64,000 bases of DNA from CAXXOZ01 sp963676435 (GCA_963676435.2 CAXXOZ010000006.1:310001-374000), one strand, 5' to 3'. Shown: positions 32,175 to 41,922, counted from the stretch's first letter. Numbers and translations: made by a program. The notes: a model not told the origin generated them from the sequence alone.

Positions 32175-33146
32175 ATGAGTATTAAAAAAATCTTAGCGGT
32201 TATAGTTAGTGCTGTTTTAGTTCTTTCTATCGCTGCATGTGGTTCTAACGAAGAAACCACTACAGAACAAAGTTATACAATAGGCGTTTGCCAGCTAGTT
32301 CAACATGAAGCACTAGACGCGGCAACCGAAGGGTTTATGGATGCCTTAGAAGAGAAGCTTGGAGAAAATGTTGAATTCGATGTACAGAACGCTCAGGGTG
32401 ATTCTGCTACATGTTCAACAATAGTAAACGCTTTTGTTTCAGCAGAAGTTGATTTAATTATGGCGAATGCAACACCTGCACTACAAGCAGCTTATGCAGG
32501 AACAGGAAGTATACCTATTTTAGGGACTTCTGTTACAGATTATGCAACAGCTTTAGACATTGATGACTGGTCAGGAGCAACAGGAATGAATGTTTCAGGA
32601 ACATCTGACTTGGCACCTCTTAAAGATCAGGCGGAAATGTTACAAGAATTATTCCCAGAAGCAGTTAATGTTGGAGTTTTATACTGTTCAGCAGAAGCAA
32701 ATTCACAGTACCAGGTAGATGTTATTACAGCAGAACTTGAAGCTCTTGGTTATACAGTTACACCATACTCATTTGTAGATTCAAATGATGTAGCTACAGT
32801 AACTACAAATGCAGCATCAAACAGTGATGTAATCTATATACCTACAGATAACACAGCGGCTTCTAATACAGAAGTTATTAACAATATTTGTCTTCCAGCA
32901 GGTGTGCCTATAGTTGCAGGAGAAGAAGGTATTGCTAAAGGTTGTGGTGTGGCTGCGCTTTCAATAAGCTACTATGACTTAGGATACAAAACAGGAGAAA
33001 TGGCATATGAAATTCTTGTAAATGGAGTAGATGTTTCTACAATGCAGGTTGAATATGCACCTACAGTAACAAAAAAATATAATGCTACAAATTGTGATGC
33101 TTTAGGAATTGAAGTTCCTGAAGATTATGTGGCAATAGAAGAGTAA
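32175..33146 (+). CDS. ABC importer substrate-binding lipoprotein (TrpX/ABC_sub_bind family)
   Basis: A 323-residue binding lipoprotein (lipobox IAAC, Cys20); the ATG at 32175 follows AGGAGGA. The domain begins YTIGVCQLVQHEALDAATEG, the hallmark of the ABC_sub_bind (PF04392) family that binds aromatic amino acids or related ligands. It is the first gene of a three-gene operon with a permease and an ATPase (TrpXYZ type). No T-box or riboswitch is evident upstream, so the ligand may be something other than tryptophan. Confidence 0.9.
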   Translation: MSIKKILAVIVSAVLVLSIAACGSNEETTTEQSYTIGVCQLVQHEALDAATEGFMDALEEKLGENVEFDVQNAQGDSATCSTIVNAFVSAEVDLIMANATPALQAAYAGTGSIPILGTSVTDYATALDIDDWSGATGMNVSGTSDLAPLKDQAEMLQELFPEAVNVGVLYCSAEANSQYQVDVITAELEALGYTVTPYSFVDSNDVATVTTNAASNSDVIYIPTDNTAASNTEVINNICLPAGVPIVAGEEGIAKGCGVAALSISYYDLGYKTGEMAYEILVNGVDVSTMQVEYAPTVTKKYNATNCDALGIEVPEDYVAIEE

Positions 33147-33167
33147 TATTTATACGGAGGAAAAGTT

Positions 33168-34094
33168 GTGGAAATAGGATCACTACTTAACGCAATGCCG
33201 GGAGCTGTTGCTCAGGGGCTGATTTGGGGAATCATGGCCATAGGTGTATATATAACTTATAAAGTTCTTGATTTCGCAGATCTTACCGTTGACGGAACCA
33301 TGTGTACAGGTGGAGCTGTATGCATAATGCTGGTTACATCAGGACATAATATATGGATAAGCATGCTGATTGCTGTGATAGCAGGAATGATAGCAGGAAT
33401 GATAACGGGAATATTTCATACCTTTATGGGAATACCAGCGATTCTTGCAGGAATTTTAACTCAGCTTGCATTATATTCAATAAACTTAAAAATCATGGGG
33501 AAAGCTAATCAAGCAATTAGCGTAATGAAATATGACCTTTTGGTTTCCTTAAGATATGTAAAGGACGTGGTGTTTCACAAAAATACAATATTTGTAGTTT
33601 TATTATTCATCATTGTAATTATTGGGATACTATATTGGTTTTTTGAAACAGAGTTGGGAAGTTCTATAAGATCAACGGGATCAAACCCCAACATGAGCCG
33701 TGCTCAGGGAATAAATACAAAATGGAATATTATAATTGGACTTATGATTTCTAATGGTCTTGTTGCACTTGCTAGTGCTTTATATTCTCAATATCAAGGA
33801 TTTGCTGATGTGAATATGGGTAGAGGAGCAATTGTAATCGGTCTGGCAGCAGTTATAATCGGAAATGTTGTTTTTGAAAAAATATTCCATAACTTTGCAT
33901 TAAAACTTCTTGGAGTAGCTATTGGTGGAGTAATATACTATGTAGTTCTTCAGGTTGTAATATGGCTTGGATTTGATACAGACTTATTAAAACTTTTATC
34001 AGCTATTGTTGTGGCAGTATTCTTGGCATTCCCATATTGGAGAAAAAAATATTTGGCCAAACCCGTGAAAAAGGGAGGGGACAAAAATGCTTGA
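33168..34094 (+). CDS. ABC importer permease (TrpY-type)
   Basis: A 308-residue inner-membrane permease of the BPD_transp_2 family with 8-9 hydrophobic segments, starting at GTG 33168 behind GGAGGA. The N-terminal GAVAQGLIWGIMAIGVYITY is characteristic of this family. Its stop overlaps the ATPase start by 8 bases. It pairs with the binding lipoprotein upstream. Confidence 0.9.
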   Translation: MEIGSLLNAMPGAVAQGLIWGIMAIGVYITYKVLDFADLTVDGTMCTGGAVCIMLVTSGHNIWISMLIAVIAGMIAGMITGIFHTFMGIPAILAGILTQLALYSINLKIMGKANQAISVMKYDLLVSLRYVKDVVFHKNTIFVVLLFIIVIIGILYWFFETELGSSIRSTGSNPNMSRAQGINTKWNIIIGLMISNGLVALASALYSQYQGFADVNMGRGAIVIGLAAVIIGNVVFEKIFHNFALKLLGVAIGGVIYYVVLQVVIWLGFDTDLLKLLSAIVVAVFLAFPYWRKKYLAKPVKKGGDKNA

Positions 34095-34881
34095 AATTAA
34101 AAATATATATAAAACTTTTAATGTAGGAACGATAAATGAAAAAACTGCACTAGACGGAGTTTCTTTAAAGCTTAATGAAGGCGACTTTGTAACCGTGATT
34201 GGTGGAAATGGAGCAGGTAAATCCACTTTGCTAAATGCACTTGCAGGAGTTTGGCAGGTAGATGAAGGCGAAATTTTTATAGATGACATAAATGTAACAA
34301 AGATGTCAGAGCATAAAAGAGCTAAGTTTTTAGGAAGAGTATTTCAGGATCCCATGATGGGAACTGCAGCTAATATGCAGATAGATGAAAACCTTGCTTT
34401 GGCTGCAAGAAGAGGAAAAATAAGAAGCCTTAAACTAGGACTTACAAAGTCAGAGAAAGAAGAGTATAAAAAGGCTTTGGAAATTTTAGGTTTAGGTCTT
34501 GAAAAAAGGATGTCTACAAAAGTAGGACTTTTGTCAGGCGGGCAACGTCAGGCAATAACTCTTTTAATGGCAACCCTTGAAAAACCCAGACTACTTCTTT
34601 TAGATGAGCATACAGCAGCACTTGATCCAAAGACAGCCGCAAAAGTTTTAGAAACAACAAATAAAATTGTCTCTGAACACAATTTGACAACAATTATGAT
34701 AACTCATAATATGAAAGACGCTATAGCAAATGGTAATCGTCTGATTATGATGAATAATGGAAAAATCATTTTGGATATCTCAGGAGATGAAAAGAAAAAA
34801 CTTACAGTAGAAGATTTATTAAAGAAATTTTCACAGTTAAGTGGAGAAGGCTTTACAGATGATAGAGCACTATTATCATAA
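34087..34881 (+). CDS. ABC importer ATP-binding protein (TrpZ-type)
   Basis: A 264-residue ATPase with Walker A GGNGAGKST (39-47), signature LSGGQ (148-152), Walker B LLLLDEHTAAL and the H-loop ITHN. It completes the TrpXYZ-type importer; a strong terminator follows at 34893. The His in DEHTAAL after the catalytic Glu is normal for this subfamily. Confidence 0.92.
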   Translation: MLEIKNIYKTFNVGTINEKTALDGVSLKLNEGDFVTVIGGNGAGKSTLLNALAGVWQVDEGEIFIDDINVTKMSEHKRAKFLGRVFQDPMMGTAANMQIDENLALAARRGKIRSLKLGLTKSEKEEYKKALEILGLGLEKRMSTKVGLLSGGQRQAITLLMATLEKPRLLLLDEHTAALDPKTAAKVLETTNKIVSEHNLTTIMITHNMKDAIANGNRLIMMNNGKIILDISGDEKKKLTVEDLLKKFSQLSGEGFTDDRALLS

Positions 34882-34892
34882 ATAGAATACTT

Positions 34893-34930
34893 AAAGGCAC
34901 GACCGTTATTTTTATGGTCGTGCCTTTTTT
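34893..34930 (+). terminator. Intrinsic terminator after the TrpXYZ-type operon
   Basis: AAAGGCACGACC pairs with GGTCGTGCCTTT around GTTATTTTTAT, followed by TTT. It isolates the importer from the LexA-controlled operon. Confidence 0.88.
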
Positions 34931-34950
34931 GGCTCACAGTGAAGTTTATA

Positions 34951-34979
34951 TTTACAATCGAACATATGTTTGGTATAAT
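34951..34979 (+). promoter_or_regulatory. LexA (SOS) box over a sigma-A promoter
   Basis: CGAACATATGTTTG at 34959-34972 fits the Gram-positive LexA consensus (CGAAC-N4-GTTYG). It sits between TTTACA (34951-34956) and TATAAT (34974-34979), which are 17 bases apart, so LexA binding would block the polymerase. It controls 35012-37162. Confidence 0.88.
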
Positions 34980-35011
34980 ATTAAAACACATTAGTTAGAG
35001 GAGTTGTTTTT

Positions 35012-35284
35012 ATGGAAATCAAATCAAATATACCTGTTCAGTTAGTATCAGTTTTTAGTACTCTTGGAGAAATAACTCCAAGCTGGTTTAGGTATGAAGA
35101 CGAAAGCCATAAGATTATAAAAGTTCAGATAAGCGAAATTATTTCTAAAAAAGAATTGAATTTTGTTGGGATTAAGATGATTCAGTTTATATGTAAAGCT
35201 TTAGTTTTAGATACAATGAGGATGTTTGAACTTAGATATCATATTCTTTCTCATAAATGGACTCTTCATCAAATGATATATTAG
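35012..35284 (+). CDS. Small SOS-operon protein of unknown function
   Basis: A 90-residue protein first in the LexA-controlled operon, ribosome site AGAGGAGTTG. It is beta-rich in its first half (PVQLVSVFSTLGEITPSWFRYEDESHK), with a two-part layout ending RYHILSHKWTLHQ, and has one conserved-looking basic face. I do not recognise a named family, though similar small proteins occur next to Y-family polymerase genes in clostridia. It could be a polymerase accessory factor. Confidence 0.7.
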   Translation: MEIKSNIPVQLVSVFSTLGEITPSWFRYEDESHKIIKVQISEIISKKELNFVGIKMIQFICKALVLDTMRMFELRYHILSHKWTLHQMIY

Positions 35285-35295
35285 GAAGTGTATGT

Positions 35296-36573
35296 ATGGA
35301 AAAAATAGTATTTCATATAGATGTAAATAGTGCTTTTTTAAGTTGGAGTGCATCATATAGAGTCAATGTTCTTGGAGAAAAGACAGATTTAAGAAATGTA
35401 CCATCAATTGTAGGAGGGGATGAAAAATCCAGACACGGAATAGTTTTGGCAAAAAGTATTCCTGCAAAAAAATTTAAAATTCATACGGGAGAAGCTATAA
35501 TGACAGCTAAAAAAAAATGCCCAGGTCTTATAGTAATTCCTCCTGACTATCACTTGTATGTTTCAGCCTCAAAAGCACTTATAAAAATATTAAAAAGTTA
35601 TACAGATAAAGTTGAGCAGTATAGTATAGATGAAGCCTGGGCTGAATTCAGCGGATTTGAAAAAATATATGGAGATCCTGTTATTTTTGGAGAACATTTA
35701 AAAGATACTATAAAGGAAAAATTAGGTTTTACTGTTAACATAGGAATTTCTACAAACAGACTTTTATCAAAAATGGCTGGAGAATTAAAAAAGCCAGATG
35801 CAGTTAATACTTTGTTTGAAAAAGAAATACCAGAAAAAATGTGGACATTACCAGTAGGAGAACTTTTTTATGTAGGGCGAGCAACTCAAAAAAAACTTTT
35901 AAGCCTTGGGATTCTTTCAATAGGAGAACTTGCTCAAACAGATCTAGAAATTATTAAATCACATTTAAAAAAACAAGGTGAAATCATATGGAACTATGCC
36001 TGGGGTAAGGAACTTGTAGAATATATGTATAAGCCAATAAATCCTAAGGGGTATGGAAACAGTATAACTCTTCCTGTTGATGCAACTAATGTTATCTATG
36101 CAAGAAAAATTATTTTGTCACTATGTGAAACAGTGGGTATGAGAATCAGAGCAGATGGAGTAAAAGTTTCTGTTGTTAGCGTAAGCATAAAAACAAGTTT
36201 GTTTGAGTATTCAACAAAGCAGACACAACTTTTATCTTCCACAAATATAACAGAAGAAATCTATGAAACGGCGTGTAAAGTTTTTGATTTATTGTGGGAT
36301 AAAAATACTCCTATAAGGCAAATAGGAGTCCATACAAGTAAAGTAGTTAATGAAGAATACAGACAATACAATTTTTTAGAGAAAAAGAATTATGATAAAC
36401 TTTTAAAAGTTAATAAAGCAGTTGATCAAATTAGAAATAAGTATGGAGAAGATTCTATATTAAGAGCAGGTTTTTTAAAAGGAAATATTTCTCATTTAAG
36501 TGGGGGACTTAATAAAGAAAGAAGAACAGGTATCACAGTAGGAATTGATTTATCAAAGGAAAGAGAGTTATAA
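35296..36573 (+). CDS. Y-family DNA polymerase (DinB/UmuC-like)
   Basis: A 425-residue translesion polymerase. Catalytic acids are Asp9 in HIDVNSAF and Asp112/Glu113 in YSIDEAW; residues 41-75 carry the usual nucleotide-binding motif. The helix-hairpin-helix thumb (LFYVGRATQKKLLSLGI, residues ~193-209) and little-finger domain follow. ATG 35296 was chosen because TAGGAAGTG precedes it and the alternative start overlaps the previous gene. Expression under LexA implies damage-induced mutagenic bypass. I see no obvious clamp-binding QxxLF at the extreme C-terminus. Confidence 0.92.
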   Translation: MEKIVFHIDVNSAFLSWSASYRVNVLGEKTDLRNVPSIVGGDEKSRHGIVLAKSIPAKKFKIHTGEAIMTAKKKCPGLIVIPPDYHLYVSASKALIKILKSYTDKVEQYSIDEAWAEFSGFEKIYGDPVIFGEHLKDTIKEKLGFTVNIGISTNRLLSKMAGELKKPDAVNTLFEKEIPEKMWTLPVGELFYVGRATQKKLLSLGILSIGELAQTDLEIIKSHLKKQGEIIWNYAWGKELVEYMYKPINPKGYGNSITLPVDATNVIYARKIILSLCETVGMRIRADGVKVSVVSVSIKTSLFEYSTKQTQLLSSTNITEEIYETACKVFDLLWDKNTPIRQIGVHTSKVVNEEYRQYNFLEKKNYDKLLKVNKAVDQIRNKYGEDSILRAGFLKGNISHLSGGLNKERRTGITVGIDLSKEREL

Positions 36574-36595
36574 TGTTTAAATAGGAGGCGAGCTT

Positions 36596-37162
36596 ATGTG
36601 TGGACGTTTTTATGTGGATGATGAGATGATAAATGAAATTAATAAAATTTTTAAAAGCATAGATAATGAAAAAGTAAAAAAAGGCGAAATTTATCCTACA
36701 GATAAGGCAATAGTGATAAAAAAAGAAATATCAGAGATTAAACCGGTTCAGATAGCGTTGAATTGGGGTTATAAAATAGATGATAAAAAAAGAGTTATAT
36801 TTAACTCAAGAAGTGAAACCGTTATGGATAAAGTTCTTTTTAGAAAAGACTTTTCTGAGAGAAGGTGCGTGGTTCCAGTAAAAGGTTTTTATGAATGGAA
36901 TACATCCAAAGAAAAGTTTTTTTATAAGTCAAAGGAAAAGGATATAATTTATCTTGCGGGTATTTATAGGATATTAAAAGATGAAAAACAATTTACTATA
37001 ATTACAACAGATGCAAGTGATAAATTAAAAGATATACATCAAAGAGTTCCTTTGATAATAAATGAAGAGAATATAAACTTATGGCTAGATAGTGAAAAGG
37101 AAGCTGCTTGCCTTCTTAAAGAAAAATATAAGAGTTTTGTAGCAATAAAAGAGGAGAAATAA
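36596..37162 (+). CDS. SRAP family protein (YedK/HMCES-like)
   Basis: A 188-residue SOS-associated protein. Cys2 (MCGRF), exposed after Met removal, forms the thiazolidine crosslink with abasic sites; FNSRSET, CVVPVKGFYEW (catalytic Glu) and HQRVPLII (His148) complete the active site. It shields abasic sites in single-stranded DNA and fits with the LexA-controlled polymerase upstream. Its stop codon lies within the terminator stem at 37148. Confidence 0.93.
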   Translation: MCGRFYVDDEMINEINKIFKSIDNEKVKKGEIYPTDKAIVIKKEISEIKPVQIALNWGYKIDDKKRVIFNSRSETVMDKVLFRKDFSERRCVVPVKGFYEWNTSKEKFFYKSKEKDIIYLAGIYRILKDEKQFTIITTDASDKLKDIHQRVPLIINEENINLWLDSEKEAACLLKEKYKSFVAIKEEK

Positions 37163-37175
37163 AATTCTCCTCTTT
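37148..37175. terminator. Bidirectional terminator after the SOS operon
   Basis: AAAGAGGAGAA and TTCTCCTCTTT form an 11-pair stem around ATAAAA; the left arm overlaps the end of the SRAP gene. It also ends the convergent LysR gene at 37177. Confidence 0.75.
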
Positions 37176-37176
37176 A

Positions 37177-38076
37177 TTAATAAACCAAAATAGGTTTGCT
37201 TTCATCTAATATATACTTAACTAGGTTTTTTGTATGAAGACTTTCTTCATTCTTTCGCCAGGCTATTGAAAAATTCATATTGCTTGTGCCTAAAAGAGGT
37301 ATAAAAGCTAGATCTTCAAGACTGTGAAATGAAAAATCTTTAGCAACAGGAGTTATACCCACACCAACCTTAACAAGAGATATTGCATTAAACATATTCT
37401 GAGCATAAGTAAAATTCTTAAAAAATTTCGAGTCTTCTTCAAAATAATTTTTTGAATCAGGAAAAGTATAAGCATACATTTCATGAGGTAAAAAGATTAT
37501 GTTTTCTTCTGCGATTTCCTCTAAAGTAAGGGACTTGTTTTTAGCCAAAGGATGATTTTTTAATAGAGCAATATAAATCTTCGATGTATTAAGAGATTCT
37601 ACATGTAAATTTTCTGGAGCCTCATTTCCAAAAGTCAGTGAAAAGCCTATATCAATACTTTCGTTTAATAAATTTTCAAAGATTTCTTTTGAAGTAAAAG
37701 AATCAAGAAAAACATTTACATTTTTATGTTCTTCAGTATATCCGTGTATAATATCAGGAAGTATGCCTGTAAGCATAACATGCATATATCCAATTCTGAT
37801 TTTTTCGTTACTTAAAGCAGCAGCTTTTTTTACCCTGTCAGCTATTTTGTTTTTTTTATCGAAAAATTCTTCAGTGCATATCAGTAGCTCAGAACCTGCT
37901 TCTGTAATTTCTAAAGAGCGATTTCTTCTTATGAAAAGTTTTACGCCTAGTTCATCTTCTAGAGTTTTAATCTGTCTGCTTAAATAAGGCTGAGTTGTAT
38001 ACAGTTCTTCAGCAGCCTTTGAAATGTTATTATTTTTTGCAACAACCCGAAAAATCTTTAATTGTTTTTCTGTCAT
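37177..38076 (-). CDS. LysR-family transcriptional regulator
   Basis: A 299-residue regulator: HTH in residues 1-60 (NISKAAEELYTTQPYLSRQI), effector domain after ~88 (IRIGYMHVMLTGILPDI). It is divergent from the sugar-type ABC operon at 38293, and a large palindrome lies between the two starts, so it very likely controls that operon. Confidence 0.9.
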   Translation of the reverse strand: MTEKQLKIFRVVAKNNNISKAAEELYTTQPYLSRQIKTLEDELGVKLFIRRNRSLEITEAGSELLICTEEFFDKKNKIADRVKKAAALSNEKIRIGYMHVMLTGILPDIIHGYTEEHKNVNVFLDSFTSKEIFENLLNESIDIGFSLTFGNEAPENLHVESLNTSKIYIALLKNHPLAKNKSLTLEEIAEENIIFLPHEMYAYTFPDSKNYFEEDSKFFKNFTYAQNMFNAISLVKVGVGITPVAKDFSFHSLEDLAFIPLLGTSNMNFSIAWRKNEESLHTKNLVKYILDESKPILVY

Positions 38077-38200
38077 TTTAGTCCCCTTAATGAGTAAGTA
38101 AGAATATTATTTTTATATTATATCACAAGTAATTTGATTAAATCTATTACCATAAAAAACAGTATTTTATGATAAAAATTGTGCAAAAAGTAGATATCTC

Positions 38201-38228
38201 TTATTAGGCATATGGATATGCCTAATAA
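38201..38228. promoter_or_regulatory. Perfect 13-base inverted repeat operator
   Basis: TTATTAGGCATAT and ATATGCCTAATAA are exact mirror arms around GG. The site contains T-N11-A spacing typical of LysR-family recognition and lies in the 217-base divergent gap between the LysR gene and the ABC importer operon. Confidence 0.75.
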
Positions 38229-38292
38229 AGCATTTCATATAATCGATATTTAATTATAAAATAGTCTTGTTAATAAAAAAAGGAGCTGGGGA

Positions 38293-39789
38293 ATGGGTAC
38301 TGAAATAATTAAAGCAAAAGGTATTGTGAAAAATTTTGGCATAACTAAAGCCTTACAAGGAGTTGACTTTACTCTGGAAAAAGGTGAGATAAGAGGTTTT
38401 ATCGGAGAAAATGGTTCTGGTAAATCTACTTTGTGCTCTATTTTTTCTGGTATGTACGGATTTGATGAAGGAGAATTAATTTATAAGGGAGAAAAATACT
38501 CTCCGACGAGCATGGTTGATGCTCAAAAACAAGGTGTAGCCATGATTGTTCAGGAGATGGGAACAGTCTCAGGAATAGGAATATCAGATAATATTTTTAT
38601 TGGCAAGGAAAAAGATTTTTTAAATAAAGGCTTTGTAAGTAGAAAAAAAATGAACAAAGCTGCGAAAGCAATTCTTGAAGATATCTGTGTCACGGATATC
38701 AATCCAAAGTATAAAATTGATGAATTGAATTTTGAGGACAGAAAACTTGTTGAGATTGCCAGAGCAATGTATGACAAGCCTGATGTTCTAATAGTTGATG
38801 AAACAACCACTGCACTTTCTCAGAGAGGAAGGGATGTTGTCTATTCTCTTTGCCGCCGTATGGCAGCTGAAGGAAAAGGCGTTATTTTTATTTCTCACGA
38901 TTTAGATGAAATCATGGATATATGTACAGCCTTGACAGTACTTCGAGATGGGGTTTTGATAGGAACTCTTACAAAAGAAGAAATGGAACCTTCTATAATA
39001 AAATCAATGATGGTAGGAAGAGAACTTGTAGGTGATTATTATAGAAGTGATTATGACGGAAGCTATGGAGAAAAAGTTGTATTAGACATGAAAAACATCT
39101 CAGATGGAAGAACATTAGATGATATAAGTCTTAAATTACATGAAGGAGAAATATTAGGAATAGGTGGGCTTACAGAAAGTGGTATGCATGAGCTTGGAAG
39201 AATTGCATTTGGAATAGAAAAACCAATGCTTGGAAAAGTCCTAATGGCTAATGGAAAAGAGGTAAAACATCCTCATGTAGCGACAAAGAATAGAATAGGA
39301 TATATATCTAAAAACAGAGACCAGGAAAGCTTAATGATTACAGCAACTGTGTCAGATAATATAGCGCTTCCTTCATTGAAAGACTTGGTAAAAAGAGGAC
39401 TTCTCTTTAAAAAAGCAGAAAGAAAAATGGCGGATGAACAGTTAGAGCTATTATCTATTAAATGTGCAGATGTTGATCAGGTTGTAAGGTTTTTATCAGG
39501 TGGAAACAAGCAAAAAGTTGTTTTTGGCAGATGGATAGGAAATAAATCAAAAATACTGATACTAGATTGCCCGACTAGGGGTGTGGATATAGGTGTAAAA
39601 CAAGCCATGTATCAGTTAATATATAAGCTAAAAAAAGAAGGCTGTTCAATTCTTATGATTTCAGAAGAGTTAGCAGAATTGATAGGAATGAGTGACAGAT
39701 TAGTAATCATGAAAAATGGCAAAATCACAGGTCAGTTTAAAAGAGATCCAGAGTTAAACGAACATGACCTTATAGAATGTATGATATAG
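38293..39789 (+). CDS. Sugar-type ABC importer, double ATPase (RbsA-like)
   Basis: A 498-residue protein with two ABC domains. The first has a full Walker A GENGSGKST (38-46); the second has GGLTESGMHE in place of a Walker A lysine but keeps the signature FLSGGNKQK, the regular layout of RbsA/MglA-type proteins. It energises import with the two permeases and the binding lipoprotein of the operon. The ligand may be a pentose or another polyol. Confidence 0.92.
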   Translation: MGTEIIKAKGIVKNFGITKALQGVDFTLEKGEIRGFIGENGSGKSTLCSIFSGMYGFDEGELIYKGEKYSPTSMVDAQKQGVAMIVQEMGTVSGIGISDNIFIGKEKDFLNKGFVSRKKMNKAAKAILEDICVTDINPKYKIDELNFEDRKLVEIARAMYDKPDVLIVDETTTALSQRGRDVVYSLCRRMAAEGKGVIFISHDLDEIMDICTALTVLRDGVLIGTLTKEEMEPSIIKSMMVGRELVGDYYRSDYDGSYGEKVVLDMKNISDGRTLDDISLKLHEGEILGIGGLTESGMHELGRIAFGIEKPMLGKVLMANGKEVKHPHVATKNRIGYISKNRDQESLMITATVSDNIALPSLKDLVKRGLLFKKAERKMADEQLELLSIKCADVDQVVRFLSGGNKQKVVFGRWIGNKSKILILDCPTRGVDIGVKQAMYQLIYKLKKEGCSILMISEELAELIGMSDRLVIMKNGKITGQFKRDPELNEHDLIECMI

Positions 39790-39799
39790 GGAGGACGAA

Positions 39800-40732
39800 A
39801 TGCAGATACTCAAAAAAAGGATTATATCAATTCTCCCTTTTGTCGGTTTAATATTAGTAGTGGCCGTTTTGGGAGTGCTTTCAGAAGGAAGATTATTTAA
39901 TACAGCAAATATGAACAACATACTAGATCAGTGTTATACCATTGTTATTTTATCTATTGCCTGTTCATTTATTTATGCACATGGAGGATTTGATCTTGCA
40001 GTTGGTGGTGTTTATGGTCTTAGCATGATGCTTTCAGGTGTATTTATTCTTACATATGGAGGAACAGTGATTTCTCTTCCTCTTTGTATAGTGATTGCTC
40101 TTGTTTGCAATCTTATCGTAGCAGTTGTTACTACAAAACTAAACCTGCCAGCATTTATAACATCTCTTTGTATGCAATTTCTTTGTAGAGGGGCAGTGAC
40201 AACTATTTCAAGTGGACCAATCAGCTTGCCCACAGAATTAGGAAAAGCAAACACATGGGGAGTAAAAATAGTAGTACTTTTGGTAATAGTTGCAGGAGCA
40301 TACCTGCTAATGCACCACACTCCTTTTGGTAGGAAGAATTCAGCCATAGGAGAGAATCCTACAGCGGCAAGGCAGTCAGGTATAAATGTTGATAAAATAA
40401 GAATCCTTGCTTATGTAGTTTCGGCTCTACTGATAGGTGTGGCAGCATTTTTTGCAATGAGTCGTACTTTAACTGTTGCAACACTTGCAGGTTCAGGATA
40501 TGAAATGGATGTAATTGTGGCTATAGTACTGGGAGGAATGTCCTTAAATGGAGGAATGAAAAGTTCAGTAAGAGCTCCTATAGTAGGAGCCCTTATAGTA
40601 GTGATACTTACAAATGGGCTTGTAATTATAGGAATTGATTATAAACTTTCAGATTTGGTTATAGGTGTTATTTTCCTTATAGTAATATTATTTACTTATA
40701 AAAGGAATAAGCTTGGACTTTTACCGAGGTAA
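39800..40732 (+). CDS. Sugar-type ABC importer permease (1)
   Basis: A 310-residue RbsC-family permease with about 8-9 transmembrane segments, typical motifs HGGFDLAVGGVYGL and GENPTAARQSGI. It starts 10 bases after the ATPase gene, ribosome site GGGAGG. A second permease is encoded at 41923, so the transporter is probably a heterodimer. Confidence 0.92.
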   Translation: MQILKKRIISILPFVGLILVVAVLGVLSEGRLFNTANMNNILDQCYTIVILSIACSFIYAHGGFDLAVGGVYGLSMMLSGVFILTYGGTVISLPLCIVIALVCNLIVAVVTTKLNLPAFITSLCMQFLCRGAVTTISSGPISLPTELGKANTWGVKIVVLLVIVAGAYLLMHHTPFGRKNSAIGENPTAARQSGINVDKIRILAYVVSALLIGVAAFFAMSRTLTVATLAGSGYEMDVIVAIVLGGMSLNGGMKSSVRAPIVGALIVVILTNGLVIIGIDYKLSDLVIGVIFLIVILFTYKRNKLGLLPR

Positions 40733-40776
40733 CTAGCGCAAATAAGCGTTATTATAAAACAAAAAGGAGAAAACGT

Positions 40777-41889
40777 ATGAAAAAAATTATTGCAATTTTA
40801 TTATCACTAGTTGTTTGCATGAGTCTTGCAGCCTGCGGGGGCTCTTCATCATCCGACAACGACTCAGGACTACCTGAATACAAAGTAGGAGTTATACTAT
40901 ATGATTTATCGAATGCATGGGCACAAAATATTATGTCTGCAATCGAATATATGGGGGAAGAGTTAAATATAGAGTTTGAATATGCTATAGGTGGACCAGA
41001 TCCAGAAGCTACAATCTCAGCAGTACAAAATTTTGGAGCACAGGGATGTAAAGGTGTAATCAACTTACATCCAGGAACAATAATGTCTACTCTTGTTGAA
41101 GAGTGTGAAAATTATGAAATGTATATAGTAACATCAAATGACCCTTCTCATGGAAATGCTGACTATGATGCATTCTCACAAAGTGAGTATTTTGTAGGTG
41201 AGGTTTGGGAAGATGATTACGAAACTGCTTATGAAATAGTAGAAGATATGATTACAACATACGGAGCAGAGACTTTTGCTCTTCACGGACTTCCAGAAGG
41301 ATTAGCTACTCAGATGGACCAGCGTATCGCAGGTGCAAGAGCAGCGATTGCTGATAATGGTGGAACAATTCTTACAGAAGGATTATCATTTGATAAAGCA
41401 GGAGCAGCTGAAAATATCATAAGTCAGTTCCCAGAAGTTGATGCTATTTTCTCAAGTGTTGAAACTATTTCATCAGTTTATCAGCCACTTATAAATGCAG
41501 GTCTTGGTGAAGATATTTTACTTAACTGTTATGATCCAGATGAAGGAGCAGATGCTGCCTTTGATGAAGGAGTACTTAATTATGCAGTTGAAGGAACTCT
41601 TGCTGATACTATGATAGCAACAGTTTTATTATATAATGCTATGAGCGGAAATAAAATGTTGGATGCAGATGGAAACGCTCCATCTATTCAGATGAACTAT
41701 GTTGTTGCTAAAAGTGCAGAAGATTATGCGGAAATTCAAACATACATTACAGGAGATGACAAACCTTTCCACATGGATGAATTAAGCGCTTATATAACTG
41801 TTCTTAGTGAAGATGCAAGCTATGATGGACTTAAAGCTCTTGCAGAAAGCTTTAGTCTTGATGATGTAATGGCAAGACACGGGGAATAA
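40777..41889 (+). CDS. Sugar-type ABC importer substrate-binding lipoprotein
   Basis: A 370-residue periplasmic-binding-protein-like lipoprotein (lipobox LAAC, Cys20, followed by a short Gly/Ser linker). The fold start YKVGVILYDLSNAWAQNIMS is typical of the Peripla_BP_4 (RbsB) family. It lies between the two permease genes. The ligand is not deducible. Confidence 0.92.
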   Translation: MKKIIAILLSLVVCMSLAACGGSSSSDNDSGLPEYKVGVILYDLSNAWAQNIMSAIEYMGEELNIEFEYAIGGPDPEATISAVQNFGAQGCKGVINLHPGTIMSTLVEECENYEMYIVTSNDPSHGNADYDAFSQSEYFVGEVWEDDYETAYEIVEDMITTYGAETFALHGLPEGLATQMDQRIAGARAAIADNGGTILTEGLSFDKAGAAENIISQFPEVDAIFSSVETISSVYQPLINAGLGEDILLNCYDPDEGADAAFDEGVLNYAVEGTLADTMIATVLLYNAMSGNKMLDADGNAPSIQMNYVVAKSAEDYAEIQTYITGDDKPFHMDELSAYITVLSEDASYDGLKALAESFSLDDVMARHGE

Positions 41890-41922
41890 TTTTAAGAACA
41901 AAAGAAAGGTTTGCGATAGCCA

